A stretch of 64,000 nt of DNA from Richelia sp. SL_2_1 (GCA_012033205.1 JAAUSO010000004.1:41279-105278); one strand, 5' to 3'. Positions 39,512 through 49,446 are shown, counted from the first letter of the stretch. The notes: generated by a model from the letters alone, not told the origin. A program made the numbers and translations.

Positions 39512-39530
39512 TGATATTCTTGTGAGGAAG
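39512..39530 (-). promoter_or_regulatory. Half-conserved TTCCTCACA operator
   Basis: Gene sense CTTCCTCACAAGAATATCA: one perfect and one degenerate half-site, then 10 nt and ATAA. The next minus-strand gene begins only at 38985. Confidence 0.5.
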
Positions 39531-39582
39531 ACTGTGGAATTTACTTAAAAATAGTGTTGAAATAATTAAGATAAATTGATTT

Positions 39583-39715
39583 AAGTAGGTTGGCTAAAAT
39601 AAACCGAACTATTTAACGAAATGTAAAAGTATCGAAATCCTTGCGATTGCTTGATTCCGCTATGTCCTATCGGACACGCTACGCGCACCCACTACAAGCG
39701 CGTCACACCTTAAAA
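39583..39715. repeat. MITE-like element, copy 2
   Basis: It starts TTAAGTAGGTTGGCTAAAAT and continues AACCGAACTATTTAACGAAA with CCTTGCGATTGCTTGATTCC, closely matching copy 3 at 58126. The right end is not clear. It has an internal hairpin-prone, GC-rich segment (39660-39705). Confidence 0.65.
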
Positions 39716-39761
39716 TTAATGTGATCAAGTACTACTAAGCGCTACTACGAACCTTTTAAAA

Positions 39762-40247
39762 TTAATGGGACAGACCATTGCATAATTCTACTAATACTTG
39801 TTGCACTACATCTTCTGTCGCTTGTTCAATTTCTGGAGAAAGTCCAATTCCATAAGCAAAATTTTTTCCTTCTACACCGTAAATAATTAACTTGGGGGGG
39901 AGTTGATTTAAAGTTCTTGCTAATTCCACTGCTTCGGCAACACTAAAAGCATGGGTAGAATAGTTGAAAAATTTTGCGGGTACTGTTTGTACTTGGACAT
40001 CGATACGGTGAATTTTACCGACTTCAGCCCCAGACATCACAGCATCAAATAGGTAAACTGTTGTTGCATCTTGCCATAATTCCATCAATGCAACTCCTTC
40101 CCCCGATGCTTGAATAATTTTAATTTCTGGAGGTAATTGGTTGCGGAATTTTTCAGCAACAACTAATCCAACAGCATCATCCTGGCTAAATTTATTACCA
40201 ATGCCAATCAGTAATATTTTTTGGTTATTATTCTCTTTCGACATCAA
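39762..40247 (-). CDS. NiFe hydrogenase maturation endopeptidase
   Basis: A 161-residue HycI/HyaD/HoxW-type protease that removes the C-terminal tail of the hydrogenase large subunit after nickel insertion. It has the fold's opening [20 protein letters not shown] (about 10-29, acidic nickel-contacting residue in QDD), the middle [14 protein letters not shown] with the second acidic residue, and [13 protein letters not shown] with the His. The start overlaps the end of the large-subunit gene by about 20 nt, so they are translationally coupled. Usual family length is about 150-165. Confidence 0.88.
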   Translation of the reverse strand: MMSKENNNQKILLIGIGNKFSQDDAVGLVVAEKFRNQLPPEIKIIQASGEGVALMELWQDATTVYLFDAVMSGAEVGKIHRIDVQVQTVPAKFFNYSTHAFSVAEAVELARTLNQLPPKLIIYGVEGKNFAYGIGLSPEIEQATEDVVQQVLVELCNGLSH

Positions 40248-41517
40248 GTTTAAGGAAATGAGTTGAACAAGATATACAAGGATCGTAGTTACGAATTACC
40301 TGTTCCGATTGTTGCCGCAATTGTTCTTCTGGTAAATCTATGTGTTGCTCAACAAACTGCCACAAATCTTTTTCAATAGTAGACTGGTTTTGAGATGTAG
40401 GAGGGACAATCTTGGCATCAAGAATATCTCCTTGCTCGTCAAGTTGATAGCGGTGGTAGCAAATGCCGCGAGGTGCTTCGGTGCAACCATGTCCTGTACC
40501 GGGTTTAACTGTATATTCAATCACTGGTTGACTAGATATTTCTTCGCTTTCAATAATACGCAGTGCTTCTTGGGCTGCATATAATACTTCTAAACTACGA
40601 ATAATAATACTTTGAAAGGGATTGCCGCAAAATGATTCTAAACCAATATCGCGGGCAATCGCTTGAATACGGGGTGTTAATTTATCAAAGTTCAAATTGT
40701 AGCGTGCGAGGGGCCCGACAAAGTAATTTTCTCGTTCTTTAATAGTTGAATGTAAAGCTGTAGAATGAGGTTTATGTATTTCTGCAATCCGATTGTAAAA
40801 TTCACTAATAGGAATATTCAAACCTTTGTTAGAAACCAAACGTCCTTCGTTCATCGGATATTCGTCAGGATGTTGCAGCGCCACAAATTCGTAGTCTGGC
40901 TCAAACTCGGGAAAAGTAAACCCAGCCACCCAACGTGCTGTTGATTCGGCAGCCTCGATTGCCCACTGCAATTCTGGGACTAAGGACTGTAACTCTTGTG
41001 TTGTCGGCATTTTGTAAAATCCACCCACGCGCACGTTGATCGGATGAACTTCCCTACCACCAATTAAAGACATGATATGATTGCCGATTTTTTTTAATCG
41101 CAATCCTCGTTGAACAATATTTGGGTAAACATGAGCCATCTCAACAGCGCTGTCGTAACCGAGAAAATCGGGAGCGTGTAACATGAAGATATGTAAACTA
41201 TGGCTCTCCATCCATTCACCACAGTAAATCAGCCGTCGCATTGCTCGAATTGCACCAGTAACTTCAACTCCAAAACAATCTTCCATTGCATGAGTGGCAC
41301 TCATCATATAGGCAATTGGGCAAATACCGCAGATCCGGGCAGTAATATCTGGTGCTTCGCTATACTTGCGTCCCCGTAAAAATGCTTCAAAAAATCGGGG
41401 TGGTTCAAAGATTTTTAGTTTAACTTCTTTAACTTTACCGTTTTTGATTTTCACATACATCGCGCCTTCACCTTCGACGCGAGCCAGATAATTGACTTTG
41501 ATTGTTTTAGTTGTCAT
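40228..41517 (-). CDS. NiFe hydrogenase large (catalytic) subunit, group 3b-like
   Basis: The 429-residue protein carries both nickel-binding motifs: RICGIC (61-66, Cys63 and Cys66) and DPCISC (412-417, Cys414 and Cys417) followed by STHF and a nine-residue tail for removal by the neighbouring protease. The N-terminus ([17 protein letters not shown]) and overall length resemble cytoplasmic group 3b (sulfhydrogenase alpha) enzymes rather than uptake HupL or diaphorase-linked HoxH. It would interconvert H2 with protons and, with partner subunits, NAD(P)H. No signal peptide. The NAD(P)/flavin and extra Fe-S subunits (beta/gamma) usual for 3b are not in this window; the operon order here is small subunit, E2-like acyltransferase, large subunit, protease. 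Confidence 0.9.
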   Translation of the reverse strand: MTTKTIKVNYLARVEGEGAMYVKIKNGKVKEVKLKIFEPPRFFEAFLRGRKYSEAPDITARICGICPIAYMMSATHAMEDCFGVEVTGAIRAMRRLIYCGEWMESHSLHIFMLHAPDFLGYDSAVEMAHVYPNIVQRGLRLKKIGNHIMSLIGGREVHPINVRVGGFYKMPTTQELQSLVPELQWAIEAAESTARWVAGFTFPEFEPDYEFVALQHPDEYPMNEGRLVSNKGLNIPISEFYNRIAEIHKPHSTALHSTIKERENYFVGPLARYNLNFDKLTPRIQAIARDIGLESFCGNPFQSIIIRSLEVLYAAQEALRIIESEEISSQPVIEYTVKPGTGHGCTEAPRGICYHRYQLDEQGDILDAKIVPPTSQNQSTIEKDLWQFVEQHIDLPEEQLRQQSEQVIRNYDPCISCSTHFLKLDVERE

Positions 41518-41608
41518 GACTCAAAGTTGGTGAGACATCATTTAAAGTATTCATCATTTATTCTTCCCATTACTGTATCGCTAACTATTCATCAATCAGT
41601 GTTTTACC

Positions 41609-42436
41609 TTATGGATCAAGACCATAGCCCTCCTCAATCAATTTAATTAACCGCCGAGAAAAGCGAAATGCAGGCGCACCATCAGTCACATCATGATCGA
41701 ATAGAATCGTCATGCTCAAATATTCTCGGATTGCGATCGCGTCGCCAATTACCCCTGGTTTTCTAGCAATGCTGCCCAAGGCAAAAATTAAAGGATGGAT
41801 GCCGATGGGAATCCCCCACCCATAGCCGCTATATTTGGCAGCGCTGCCTATCGATGTTACAGCAACCGTTCCCATCACTTTCTTGGCAAAAAAGGGGTCT
41901 GTAGCCAATCGCCGCCAAACCAGCAAGTTTCTCATAAACCTTGGCATTAACGTGAAAATCTTAGTTAGATTGATGTTTTGATGCGCCCCTAGTTGGACTT
42001 GTCCTGATGTCAGCAATTCTTTTTGGGCTGTGCGGATTTCAGTATGGATTTCTTTAACCGTTTTCTGGTTCGCTTGCCTGATTATATAGGGCATTGGTAG
42101 GGTTTCTAAGTCTTCATCACAATCAACTAATCTTTCTACGACAACCGAGATATCCACATCATCAAAAAGAATCAGCCGCTTTTTTCCCTTTCGCATCGCG
42201 TGGATATATTTGTGTTCGCTGACTGCCTGAGCAATGCACTTAATAACGTAACCTGTAAAGGACAATCCTTCGCCAGTTTTGGCTTTAAACTCATGGATAG
42301 AGTCGCGAGCTTTCGTTACGTCAACTTCAAACAACATGGGGATGTGGTGTTTTGTTTGCCCAAAATCCAGCGTGTCAAGTGTTGGATTGCGAAATTCAGG
42401 AAATCTTCGCTCCTCATAGGTGCCAATTTCATCCAT
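41609..42436 (-). CDS. 2-oxoacid dehydrogenase E2-type acyltransferase domain
   Basis: The 275-residue protein is an E2 catalytic domain without lipoyl or subunit-binding domains. Near its end it has FDHDVTDGAPAFRF, the counterpart of the E2 active-site DHxxxDGA with its catalytic His, and earlier HHIPMLFEVDVTKA and FTGYVIKCIAQAV. In pyruvate dehydrogenase-type complexes this domain transfers acyl groups from lipoate to CoA. A stand-alone copy between hydrogenase small- and large-subunit genes is unexpected; it could use another acyl donor or play a structural role. Spacing (about 90 bp to the next gene, 30 bp from the previous stop) suggests one operon. The first Met is the only start near the hydrogenase gene. 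Confidence 0.8.
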   Translation of the reverse strand: MDEIGTYEERRFPEFRNPTLDTLDFGQTKHHIPMLFEVDVTKARDSIHEFKAKTGEGLSFTGYVIKCIAQAVSEHKYIHAMRKGKKRLILFDDVDISVVVERLVDCDEDLETLPMPYIIRQANQKTVKEIHTEIRTAQKELLTSGQVQLGAHQNINLTKIFTLMPRFMRNLLVWRRLATDPFFAKKVMGTVAVTSIGSAAKYSGYGWGIPIGIHPLIFALGSIARKPGVIGDAIAIREYLSMTILFDHDVTDGAPAFRFSRRLIKLIEEGYGLDP

Positions 42437-42466
42437 AGCTTTCCTCCAACATCGTAACTGTTTTAT

Positions 42467-43252
42467 TTAAGCCAAGGGTAAGTAATGAGACTCACTTTCT
42501 TTACGAAAAGCTTCTGCGTAAGCGTTATAAGTGCGGTAACTGCGTACTAAATCGGCTTCACTGACACCCAAACGCTGCCACCAACTAGTTAAGGATGCAG
42601 TATTCGGAGTTTCAGCAGGACCATAACAACCATAGCAACCCCGGTTATATGCCGGACAAATTGCTCCACAGCCAGCTTGGGTTACAGGTCCGAGGCAGGG
42701 TATACCTTGGGCAACCATGACGCAGACAGTACCCCGACGCTTACACTCCATGCAAACGCTGTATTGCGGAACATTAGGTTTGCGGTGATGTAAAAACGCG
42801 CTAATTACCTCTAATAATTGGTACTTATTTATCGGGCAACCCCGTAACTCAAAATCAACAAATACATGGTCGGCGATCGCAGTCGATTTATTTAATGTTT
42901 CAATATATTCTGGGGATGCGTAAACAATAGAAGTGAATTCTTTAACATTCTTAAAATTACGCAATGCTTGAATACCGCCAGATGTTGCACAAGCTCCAAT
43001 CGTGACGAGATGTTTTGATATTCGTCGTACCTGGTGAATCCGCTCCTCATCGTGGGGTGTAGTAATCGAACCTTCTACTAAAGATAAATCGTAAGGTCCT
43101 TTGACAACAGCGCTGGAAGCTTCGAGAAAATTGGCAATTTCAACTTCCCCTGTCAATGTTAGTAATTCATCTTCACAGTCAAGCAAGCTTAGCTGACAAC
43201 CATCACAGGAAGCAAATTTCCATACTGCTAGTTTAGGTTTTTTATTCATAAA
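42467..43252 (-). CDS. NiFe hydrogenase small (Fe-S) subunit, group 3b-like
   Basis: I place the start at [15 protein letters not shown] (43252) because homology begins there and the operator lies 41 nt upstream; the upstream ATG at 43270 only adds six residues. Cluster-binding cysteines: CDGC near 16-19, GACAT near 91-95, RGCPI near 139, then [11 protein letters not shown] and [15 protein letters not shown] (about 168-215), enough for three Fe-S clusters carrying electrons from the NiFe site. Length (about 261) and lack of a twin-arginine signal indicate a cytoplasmic group 3 enzyme. It opens the operon with the acyltransferase, large subunit and protease. Confidence 0.88.
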   Translation of the reverse strand, partial: FMNKKPKLAVWKFASCDGCQLSLLDCEDELLTLTGEVEIANFLEASSAVVKGPYDLSLVEGSITTPHDEERIHQVRRISKHLVTIGACATSGGIQALRNFKNVKEFTSIVYASPEYIETLNKSTAIADHVFVDFELRGCPINKYQLLEVISAFLHHRKPNVPQYSVCMECKRRGTVCVMVAQGIPCLGPVTQAGCGAICPAYNRGCYGCYGPAETPNTASLTSWWQRLGVSEADLVRSYRTYNAYAEAFRKESESHYLPLA

Positions 43253-43292
43253 AACTCTTGGTTGCGGCATCTACGTTTATACAGAAAGAATA

Positions 43293-43310
43293 TGAGGATT
43301 TTGTGAAGAA
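43293..43310 (-). promoter_or_regulatory. TTCCTCACA direct-repeat operator upstream of hydrogenase operon
   Basis: Gene sense TTCTTCACAAAATCCTCAT, then 10 nt and GTATAA. It is 41 nt before the preferred start at 43252. Confidence 0.75.
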
Positions 43311-43329
43311 TATCCCCCCAAATACTTTA

Positions 43330-43352
43330 GAGACGTTGCACTGCAACGTCTC
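43330..43352. repeat. GAGACGTTGCANTGCAACGTCTC palindrome, copy 3
   Basis: Perfect arms around a single C, about 20 bp beyond the hydrogenase operator. Confidence 0.85.
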
Positions 43353-44026
43353 AGGTAATGTGAAATCATTTTGAGCAATATAAAATCACCTTAAGAATCT
43401 GCATTCATGTTTTGCACGGTGACTTCAAGCTGCGCGATCTTAGCTAAAGCTTCTCCTATGATTGAATTTAAAAGTATTTTTATCTGTCTCTATCAAGGGT
43501 TGATGGACTAGGTTTAGGATACACCGATCGCAACTCAACGAAATTCCTTGCTTTAGCACTTTACACTCCTTCACTATTCAAAATGGCAATGCTTTGGGTA
43601 AACTCGCAAATCCCACAGACAAAGTAGCAAGTCGTGCCAATGTCCATATGCTTGAAGTTATCAATACTCCCCTGTATCATCAGTAGGATTTTGAGGAACG
43701 GCTTTTACATTTATGGGCGATCGCCATGTTTATCATTCCAGCCTTTTAACTTGTATAGTTTATGATTCTAGAAGGGTTAGAAAAACTACTTGCCTTTCAT
43801 ATTCAATCTAATAGCAATCAAGCTCGCAACTGAAGCTATTACCCGTATGAGTTAAAAGACTACGTGAGTATTGTTACACTATTATTGTATATATAAGAAC
43901 TTATTGCTAAAAGCTTGAAGTTAAATTGACATATTTCTTTAGATTTTTAAATAATTTGTAATGTGATTGCTACACTGGTGCTTTATTTTTGAAGCTCTTT
44001 TTTACAAGTGTTTTTCAAAAGTTTTA

Positions 44027-44049
44027 GAGACGTTGCAATGCAATGTCTT
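44027..44049. repeat. GAGACGTTGCANTGCAACGTCTC palindrome, copy 4
   Basis: AGAGACGTTGCAATGCAATG with one or two mismatches; a decaying copy. Confidence 0.7.
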
Positions 44050-44091
44050 TACTTTGAAACATTGTGTAATCACCTGTTGAAATGTAATTTT

Positions 44092-44116
44092 TCTCACATT
44101 TTTGGAACTAATTTAT
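44092..44116 (+). promoter_or_regulatory. Possible single-half operator upstream of 44166 gene
   Basis: TTTCTCACATTTTTGGAACT, then AATTT and a TATAAT-like hexamer at 44128-44133. Only one half-site is evident, so this is tentative; distance to the start is about 50-70 nt as in other members. Confidence 0.3.
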
Positions 44117-44165
44117 ATTCAACATTTATAATCTAATCCCCTGGCTGTGATGATATCGTAGAACT

Positions 44166-44708
44166 ATGAACAAGCGTTCGCTTCAACAACTAATTTTAAT
44201 CACCATTTTTATATCTTTTTTAGGATTCATGACTGTTATGGCAATGGGTACAATTAATAACAATCCTTTTCTCAACCAAGACGGCAATTTAATTGCAGAG
44301 TTAGAATTTAAAGATGGGCAGATGGGCTTTGTAGGTATTTCTGGAACATCTTGGACAATCCTTCCTGATGGAACCTCTAGGGCTAATCGTTTTGTTAACG
44401 ATACAGTGTCATCTGCTTACAAAACCTGCCTTCTTGATAAACGGGAATTAGCAAGTATTGCTAAAGTTCTATCCGATGTGAATTTCGCCGAACTCCCTCC
44501 CGATATCCCATCCGAACCAATTATTAATCCCCACCTTCTTACTGTTCGTGTGGGAGAAAAATCATCAACACTGCAATTGCAAGCTGGTGAAACTATTGAA
44601 AATGCTTTGAAAATACAGCAAAATCAACAGGAAACTCCTCGATGGAGATTCTTGACTGTTGCAGGGGAAATCAATCAACTGATACGTAAAAACTGCGGTG
44701 ATTATTAA
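44166..44708 (+). CDS. Membrane-anchored exported protein of unknown function
   Basis: 180 residues with an N-terminal anchor helix (LILITIFISFLGFMTVMAMG, about 9-28) and a beta-rich domain (FVGISGTSWTILPDGTSRAN, LASIAKVLSDVNFAELPPDI) with two cysteines, CLLDK and the terminal CGDY. No family is recognised. It faces the SulP gene convergently with only 28 bp between. Confidence 0.65.
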   Translation: MNKRSLQQLILITIFISFLGFMTVMAMGTINNNPFLNQDGNLIAELEFKDGQMGFVGISGTSWTILPDGTSRANRFVNDTVSSAYKTCLLDKRELASIAKVLSDVNFAELPPDIPSEPIINPHLLTVRVGEKSSTLQLQAGETIENALKIQQNQQETPRWRFLTVAGEINQLIRKNCGDY

Positions 44709-44736
44709 TTTATTCAAAATTCAAAAAATATGTTTA

Positions 44737-46490
44737 TTACCTACAACCTAAAGCCTTCATAGCTTGATGCGTACTTAGAAAAATATGGTCTGTGCCTAAT
44801 TTATCGATAAATCCAACACCAAGTAAATTATCCATTACCGGACCTTTGACTTCAGCTAAGTAAAAACTAATTCCCGACTCTTTCAAACCTTTTATCAAGT
44901 TTTCTAAAGTTTCTAAAGCACTTGCATCAATAAAATTAATCCCGCTGCAAATTAATATTAGATGTTCAACATCGGGTTGTTCGTGGATAAGCTTGATTAA
45001 ATGTTCTTCTAAATAATTAGTATTAGCAAAATAGAGACTTTCATCAACTCGAATTGCGATGACATGAGGATAAGTTTTCACATCATGACGGAGTATATTA
45101 CGAAAATGTTCGCTATCTCCTACCCTTCCCACAACTGCCATATGGGGTCTACTAGTTCTGTACAAATATAAAACTATGGAAGTAATAATTCCGATAATTA
45201 TTCCAGTTTCAATACCTGTAATTAGTACTGCGAAAAAAGTAACTAATAAAGACAAAGCATCCGCTTTATTGTAGCGCCACATTTGTTTGAAAGTATCGAC
45301 ATCAACCAATCCAAACACCGCTACCATAATGATTGCTGCTAAAGCCGTTTGAGGTAAAAAGTAGAATAACGGCGTAAAAAATAGTACAACTAATGCAAGC
45401 AGCAATGCTGTAATAATCGAAGCCAAACCAGTATTTGCACCAGCCGTAAAGTTAACTACCGAACGGCTAAATCCACCTGTTACTGGATAACCACCTGTAA
45501 AAGCCGCGCCTAAATTTGCGGTTCCCAACCCAATTAGTTCTTGATTGGCATCAATTTTTGCCGACGTTTACTTGCTAAAGATTTAGCAATAGCTATGCTT
45601 TCCATAAACCCAACAAAGCTAATAGTTAAAGCAATTGGTAATAATTGTTGCCAGATTGTTAAGTCAAAATTCGGTAGAGTAACGGCAGGTAAACCAGCAG
45701 GAATTTCACCGACAATTTTGATGTCTGCGGTCTGTTCCAGCTTTAAAATCCATACTAGTAGGGTACTTGCTAATACAACTAATAACGAACCACTGCGAGT
45801 AATTGGTGTAATTAAACTTGGTGCGAGTTGCCGACTTTTAAGATAATTATCTAAAGGTTTATTAAAGCAAAGTAGTAACGCAATGCTGCTTAATCCGATA
45901 CCTAATGAAACTAAATTAGTTTGACTCAAGTTTTGAATTATTGCTTGTAACAATTCATAAGTTGATTCAGTACTAGGGAAATTGACACCGAGTAAATGCT
46001 TAAGTTGACTTAAACCAATTATTAAAGCCGCAGCGCTAGTAAAGCCAGAAATTACCGCATGACTGAGAAAATTAACTAAAAATCCCAACCGCACCAGCCC
46101 CATAAATGTTTGCAAAATTCCTACTAAGAAAGCCAGAACAACAGCGTAGATGAGATATTGGGGTGTATTTGGTTGAGCTAATTGTCCTACACCAGTGGCC
46201 ACCAACAGCGAAACCATTGCTACCGGACCGACAGCTAAAGCTCTGCTAGTACCGAATAAAACGTAAATAATTGGAGGAAGAATACTAGCGTAAAGACCTA
46301 CTTGAGGTGGTAGTCCGGCTAAAAGCGCATATGCCATCGCTTGGGGTATCAGCATGATTGCAACTATCACCCCAGCCATAATATCGCCTACTAGATACTC
46401 AGCATGGTAATTAAGCAGCCAATCAAGAAAAGGTAGATAATTACTTAATTTCAGTTTTTGGATTTTGCTTATTGAAATTTTGGGTTTCAT
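44737..46490 (-). pseudogene. SulP-family anion transporter, frameshifted
   Basis: The N-terminal 318 codons (start 46490) hold the SulP membrane core (YLVGDIMAGVIVAIMLIPQA, AMAYALLAGLPPQVGLYAS) and end at 45534. One base over, the sequence continues KIDANQELIGLGTANLGAAF and GGYPVTGGFSRSVVN into the 263-codon frame, which ends with a STAS domain (about its residues 165-255, LILICSGINFIDASALETL). A missing A in an A5 run near 45556 explains the shift; the restored length of about 584 fits SulP. These transport sulfate or other anions. It is third in a probable operon after the persulfide dioxygenase and rhodanese, implying export or uptake of oxidised sulfur. Confidence 0.85.
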
Positions 46491-46501
46491 TTAACATAAA
46501 C

Positions 46502-46530
46502 GGGCATGGGGCAATGGGCAATGGGCAATT
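46502..46530. repeat. Heptanucleotide STRR array upstream of SulP
   Basis: Tandem GGGCATG/GGGCAAT units just before the SulP start. Confidence 0.75.
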
Positions 46531-46586
46531 TAATTTCCCATGTATATAAAGTTTTACCGATAAATTGGGTGGAATAAGTTTAAAAG

Positions 46587-47150
46587 CTAAACCAGCATAT
46601 CTTCGGGGTCAACTTCTGGTTGGTTTAATGGTAATTTTGCTAGTAACAGTGCCATCGCGCAAGTATCTGTGACTCCAGCAAATACTAAACCAGCACCGAC
46701 AAAACCACTGAGAATAAGAAACCACGGAGATACAAAAGCACCTAAAACGGTTCCGAAGAATACTAAAGAACCTGCCACAATTTGAACTTGGCGAAACATA
46801 CTAATTGGTGCTTTTTTATTCTTCTGAGTAGGATAACCAGCGGCTTTCCAAGTTGGTAAACCTCCTTTCAAGTGAAGAACTTCTCTAAATCCCGCAGCAA
46901 ACATTTTATCGGCTGCTTTAGCCGAACGATTACCCGATTGACACTGTAAAACAATCTTTCTATGTGCTTCGTTTGATATTTTGTCAGGATGAAAATGAGA
47001 AAGAGGCATTAATTTTGCACCAGGAATATGTTCTGCTGCAAATTCGTTTTTTTCCCTCACATCAATCAATAATGCTCCATCTTCTTCCATCAATTGCTTG
47101 AGCGTGGCAGCATCAACTTCTTGCAGTTTGTTTTCAACAAAGCTAGTCAT
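46587..47150 (-). CDS. Rhodanese-membrane protein
   Basis: The start at MTSFVENKLQEVDAATL (47150) is preferred: an AAGGA-like ribosome site lies just before it, and the longer version adds a non-homologous tail. A rhodanese domain (about 15-100: LLIDVREKNEFAAEHIPGA, active Cys in VLQCQSGNRSA) transfers sulfane sulfur. It is followed by DUF2892-type membrane helices (about 115-170: QVQIVAGSLVFFGTVLGAFV). It sits 80 bp after the persulfide dioxygenase stop, so the pair likely handles sulfane sulfur from sulfide oxidation at the membrane. Confidence 0.85.
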   Translation of the reverse strand: MTSFVENKLQEVDAATLKQLMEEDGALLIDVREKNEFAAEHIPGAKLMPLSHFHPDKISNEAHRKIVLQCQSGNRSAKAADKMFAAGFREVLHLKGGLPTWKAAGYPTQKNKKAPISMFRQVQIVAGSLVFFGTVLGAFVSPWFLILSGFVGAGLVFAGVTDTCAMALLLAKLPLNQPEVDPEDMLV

Positions 47151-47275
47151 GATGATATATCCTTTTTGAAGATAAATACTCATTTTAGTCACCAATTGTC
47201 AGTGAACAGTTAAGAGTTATAAGTTATGAGTTAGGAATCTTAATATTTCTCACCTTGTCCCTTTGTCTCCTCATC

Positions 47276-47968
47276 TCACGCTGCAACCCTACCGCATAAT
47301 TCATTAGCTGGAACCGCTTCCATAATTTTTTTCGGATTGGGAAGGTCTAAATTGTTCATTAATTCGATAAATTCTTCACGGCTATGTCCTGCAAACCGAG
47401 GATTGAATTGTTTTTCTTCACCGATAGTGGAAACGGTGTGTCCTCTGTAGTCGTGGGCTGGATAAACTAATGTTTCTAGAGGTAGAGTAAATAATTTTTG
47501 CGTTACTGAGTCGTATAAAGTACCTGCATCACCATTTTGAAAATCGGTACGACCGCAACCGCGAATAAACAGCGCATCTCCAGTTAATACTCGGTCTTGA
47601 TTGACTAAATATGCCATGTGGCAGCTTGTATGACCGGGAGTTGCGATCGCCTTAATATTTACTTTACCAATTCCGAGACTATTACCTGCTTTGATTCTGA
47701 CATCTGCACAAGCGGCTTTTGATTGTTCCGGAACTACACCCAAACAACCTGTAAGTTGACGCAGTTTGTCAGTACCCGTGATATGGTCGGCGTGTACGTG
47801 GGTTTCTAAACAGCAGTCTAGAATTAAACCCAATTCTTGAACTAATTTATAATCTCGCTCTACCTGTTCTAGAACGGGGTCAACTAATACTGCTTCTTTC
47901 GTTGACTCATCCGCTATCAGGTAAGTATAAGTAGAAGTCTGGGGATCAAACAATTGACGAAATAGCAT
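47276..47968 (-). CDS. Persulfide dioxygenase (ETHE1/Blh-like MBL-fold)
   Basis: 230 residues with the iron-binding MBL motif THVHADH (about 56-62), ATPGHTSCHMAY with the next His, and the ETHE1 signature ALFIRGCGRTDFQNGD, then YPAHDYRG with the last ligand His. It oxidises glutathione persulfide to sulfite and glutathione. Gene order persulfide dioxygenase, rhodanese, anion permease resembles the BigR operon used in sulfide detoxification under low oxygen in proteobacteria. The operator at 48042 lies 74 nt upstream. Confidence 0.9.
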   Translation of the reverse strand: MLFRQLFDPQTSTYTYLIADESTKEAVLVDPVLEQVERDYKLVQELGLILDCCLETHVHADHITGTDKLRQLTGCLGVVPEQSKAACADVRIKAGNSLGIGKVNIKAIATPGHTSCHMAYLVNQDRVLTGDALFIRGCGRTDFQNGDAGTLYDSVTQKLFTLPLETLVYPAHDYRGHTVSTIGEEKQFNPRFAGHSREEFIELMNNLDLPNPKKIMEAVPANELCGRVAA

Positions 47969-48041
47969 GATGCAGTTCTCCTGTATGGTTTGTATTGGTA
48001 GCTGTCACTAATCAATCTAATTACAACTTAGGAAAAGAATT

Positions 48042-48060
48042 TGAGGAACTTATGAGGAAA
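48042..48060 (-). promoter_or_regulatory. TTCCTCACA direct-repeat operator upstream of persulfide dioxygenase
   Basis: Gene sense TTTCCTCATAAGTTCCTCA, then 10 nt and CTAAGTTG, with a TAGATT -10-like hexamer after it. Confidence 0.8.
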
Positions 48061-48258
48061 ATGCCGTCTTAGTAGAGATAATTGATATTCGTATTCAACA
48101 TTCAACGGTAGTTGACTTGAATGCGATTTTAAATATCAAATTATTTGATGTTTTATTTTTATGTTTTATATCTTTTTGTAGATGACAAATTAGATGTATT
48201 CAATCTATTTATTAGCGTTGCTTAATCGAAATATGAATTAGGAATTTCACATCACATA

Positions 48259-48280
48259 AGACGTAGCACTGCTACGTCTC
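48259..48280. repeat. GACGTAGCANTGCTACGTC palindrome, copy 5
   Basis: AGACGTAGCACTGCTACGTC, the GTAGC variant of the family. Confidence 0.8.
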
Positions 48281-48492
48281 TACACAGATTTCGCATTTCC
48301 GACAAAATGTAAATAAATATAATTCATTACTTAATTGAGCAAGGTCTATTTATTTGATAAATAATAGTTGCAGAAAGCACTTAAAGTCTTATGAATATGT
48401 AAGAATTAATTAGTAAGATAAAGCGATTATTGAGTAAATACGATATTACGATATATCTATTAACTCTTCAAATAATATAGTGGAGGTTATAT

Positions 48493-49383
48493 ATGCAGGA
48501 CTCTTCAAAACTGTACGCAACTCCTACAGAAGGACATATTTCTTTAGGAAAGGGATTGCGAGGTGTTTTAACTCTAATCCCCATTTTAGGATTAACCGCG
48601 TTCGCGATGCTCGGCTCTCCTCAGAAAAAGGTGGGAGCTATTGTTGTAGCAGGTGGATCTTGGATTGTTGTTGTTAGCGGTGTACGTGTTGCCGCAGAAT
48701 GGGAAAGGGGGGTTGTTCTTCGTTTGGGTAAATTCGTTGGTGTTAAGGGACCTGGAATTGTTTATGTCGTTCCAGGAATTGAAACAGTGCGTTTTATAGA
48801 TACGCGGACTTTAGTTATTAATATTCCTCACCAAAAAGTCATTACCCGAGATAATGTTCCGGCAGAAATTGATAGTGCTTTATTTTTTCTAGTCAGCGAT
48901 TCAGAAAAGGCTGTTACTTCGATTCGAGATTTTCAGTTTGCTATCTCGCAGTATGCTCAAGCAGCACTTAGAGATGTTATCGGTGGATTAACATTAGATG
49001 AATTGTTGTCCGAGCGGGAGCGAATTCAAGCGCAAATCCTGGAAGCTGTTGAAGAGAAAGTCCAGGAATGGGGTTTACATCTTGATTCGGTTCGCTTGCA
49101 GGATATTGAGTTACCTGAAGATTTAAAAAAAATGATGTCGCGTCAGGCTTCTGCGGAACGAGAAAAGAGAGCGACAATTACTAAAGCCGAAGGTGACAAA
49201 CTAGCAGCAGAGAACTTAATGCAAGCCGCGATGGTGATGAAAAGTCATCCAATAGCTTTGGAATTAAGAAGATTGCAAACCATTGATGCTCTTGGAGCTA
49301 GCCCTTCAAATACCGTTATTCTTTTCCCCATAGAAATGACAGACAGTCTTAAAAATGTAAAAGCAAAACTATCTGATAATTAA
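48493..49383 (+). CDS. Slipin / SPFH (stomatin-like) membrane protein
   Basis: 296 residues with two N-terminal hydrophobic segments (about 27-65), then the SPFH/band 7 core (AEWERGVVLRLGKFVGVKGPG, INIPHQKVITRDNVPAEI, about 70-230), a coiled helix (RQASAEREKRATITKAEGDK) and a short C-terminus. Stomatin-like proteins form membrane scaffolds that influence proteases and transporters and are often stress-linked. A GTGGAGG ribosome site lies 7 nt before the ATG. The next gene is a PH-like membrane protein 63 bp downstream, likely co-transcribed. No NfeD partner is visible. Confidence 0.9.
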   Translation: MQDSSKLYATPTEGHISLGKGLRGVLTLIPILGLTAFAMLGSPQKKVGAIVVAGGSWIVVVSGVRVAAEWERGVVLRLGKFVGVKGPGIVYVVPGIETVRFIDTRTLVINIPHQKVITRDNVPAEIDSALFFLVSDSEKAVTSIRDFQFAISQYAQAALRDVIGGLTLDELLSERERIQAQILEAVEEKVQEWGLHLDSVRLQDIELPEDLKKMMSRQASAEREKRATITKAEGDKLAAENLMQAAMVMKSHPIALELRRLQTIDALGASPSNTVILFPIEMTDSLKNVKAKLSDN

Positions 49384-49446
49384 GCACGGTTGTCTATTTT
49401 TCTATGAGCGATTGATTCGTAATGCCGGATAATTACTTTTTGTTAG

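Larger units (their letters stand above)
39001..39760. other. Intergenic region with MITE and operator-like site
   Basis: No convincing gene. It contains an operator-like site at 39512-39530 and a MITE-like element from 39583. The remainder is AT-rich. Confidence 0.55.
43271..44165. other. Long gene-free region
   Basis: About 900 bp without a believable gene. It holds the hydrogenase operator, two copies of the GAGACGTTGCA palindrome (43330 and 44027) and, close to the right end, a possible half operator for the exported protein (44092). Confidence 0.55.
48001..48492. other. Divergent intergenic region
   Basis: It holds the persulfide-dioxygenase operator, a palindrome at 48259 and AT-rich sequence up to the slipin ribosome site (GTGGAGG at 48480-48486). 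No gene seen. Confidence 0.55.

Noticed and set aside
40228..43252. Uptake hydrogenase HupSL or bidirectional HoxYH
   Set aside because: The small subunit has no twin-arginine signal, and the large-subunit N-terminus and lengths resemble group 3b instead.
43420..43860. Remnant coding sequence in the long intergenic region
   Set aside because: Short open stretches exist in several frames but none reads like a conserved protein.
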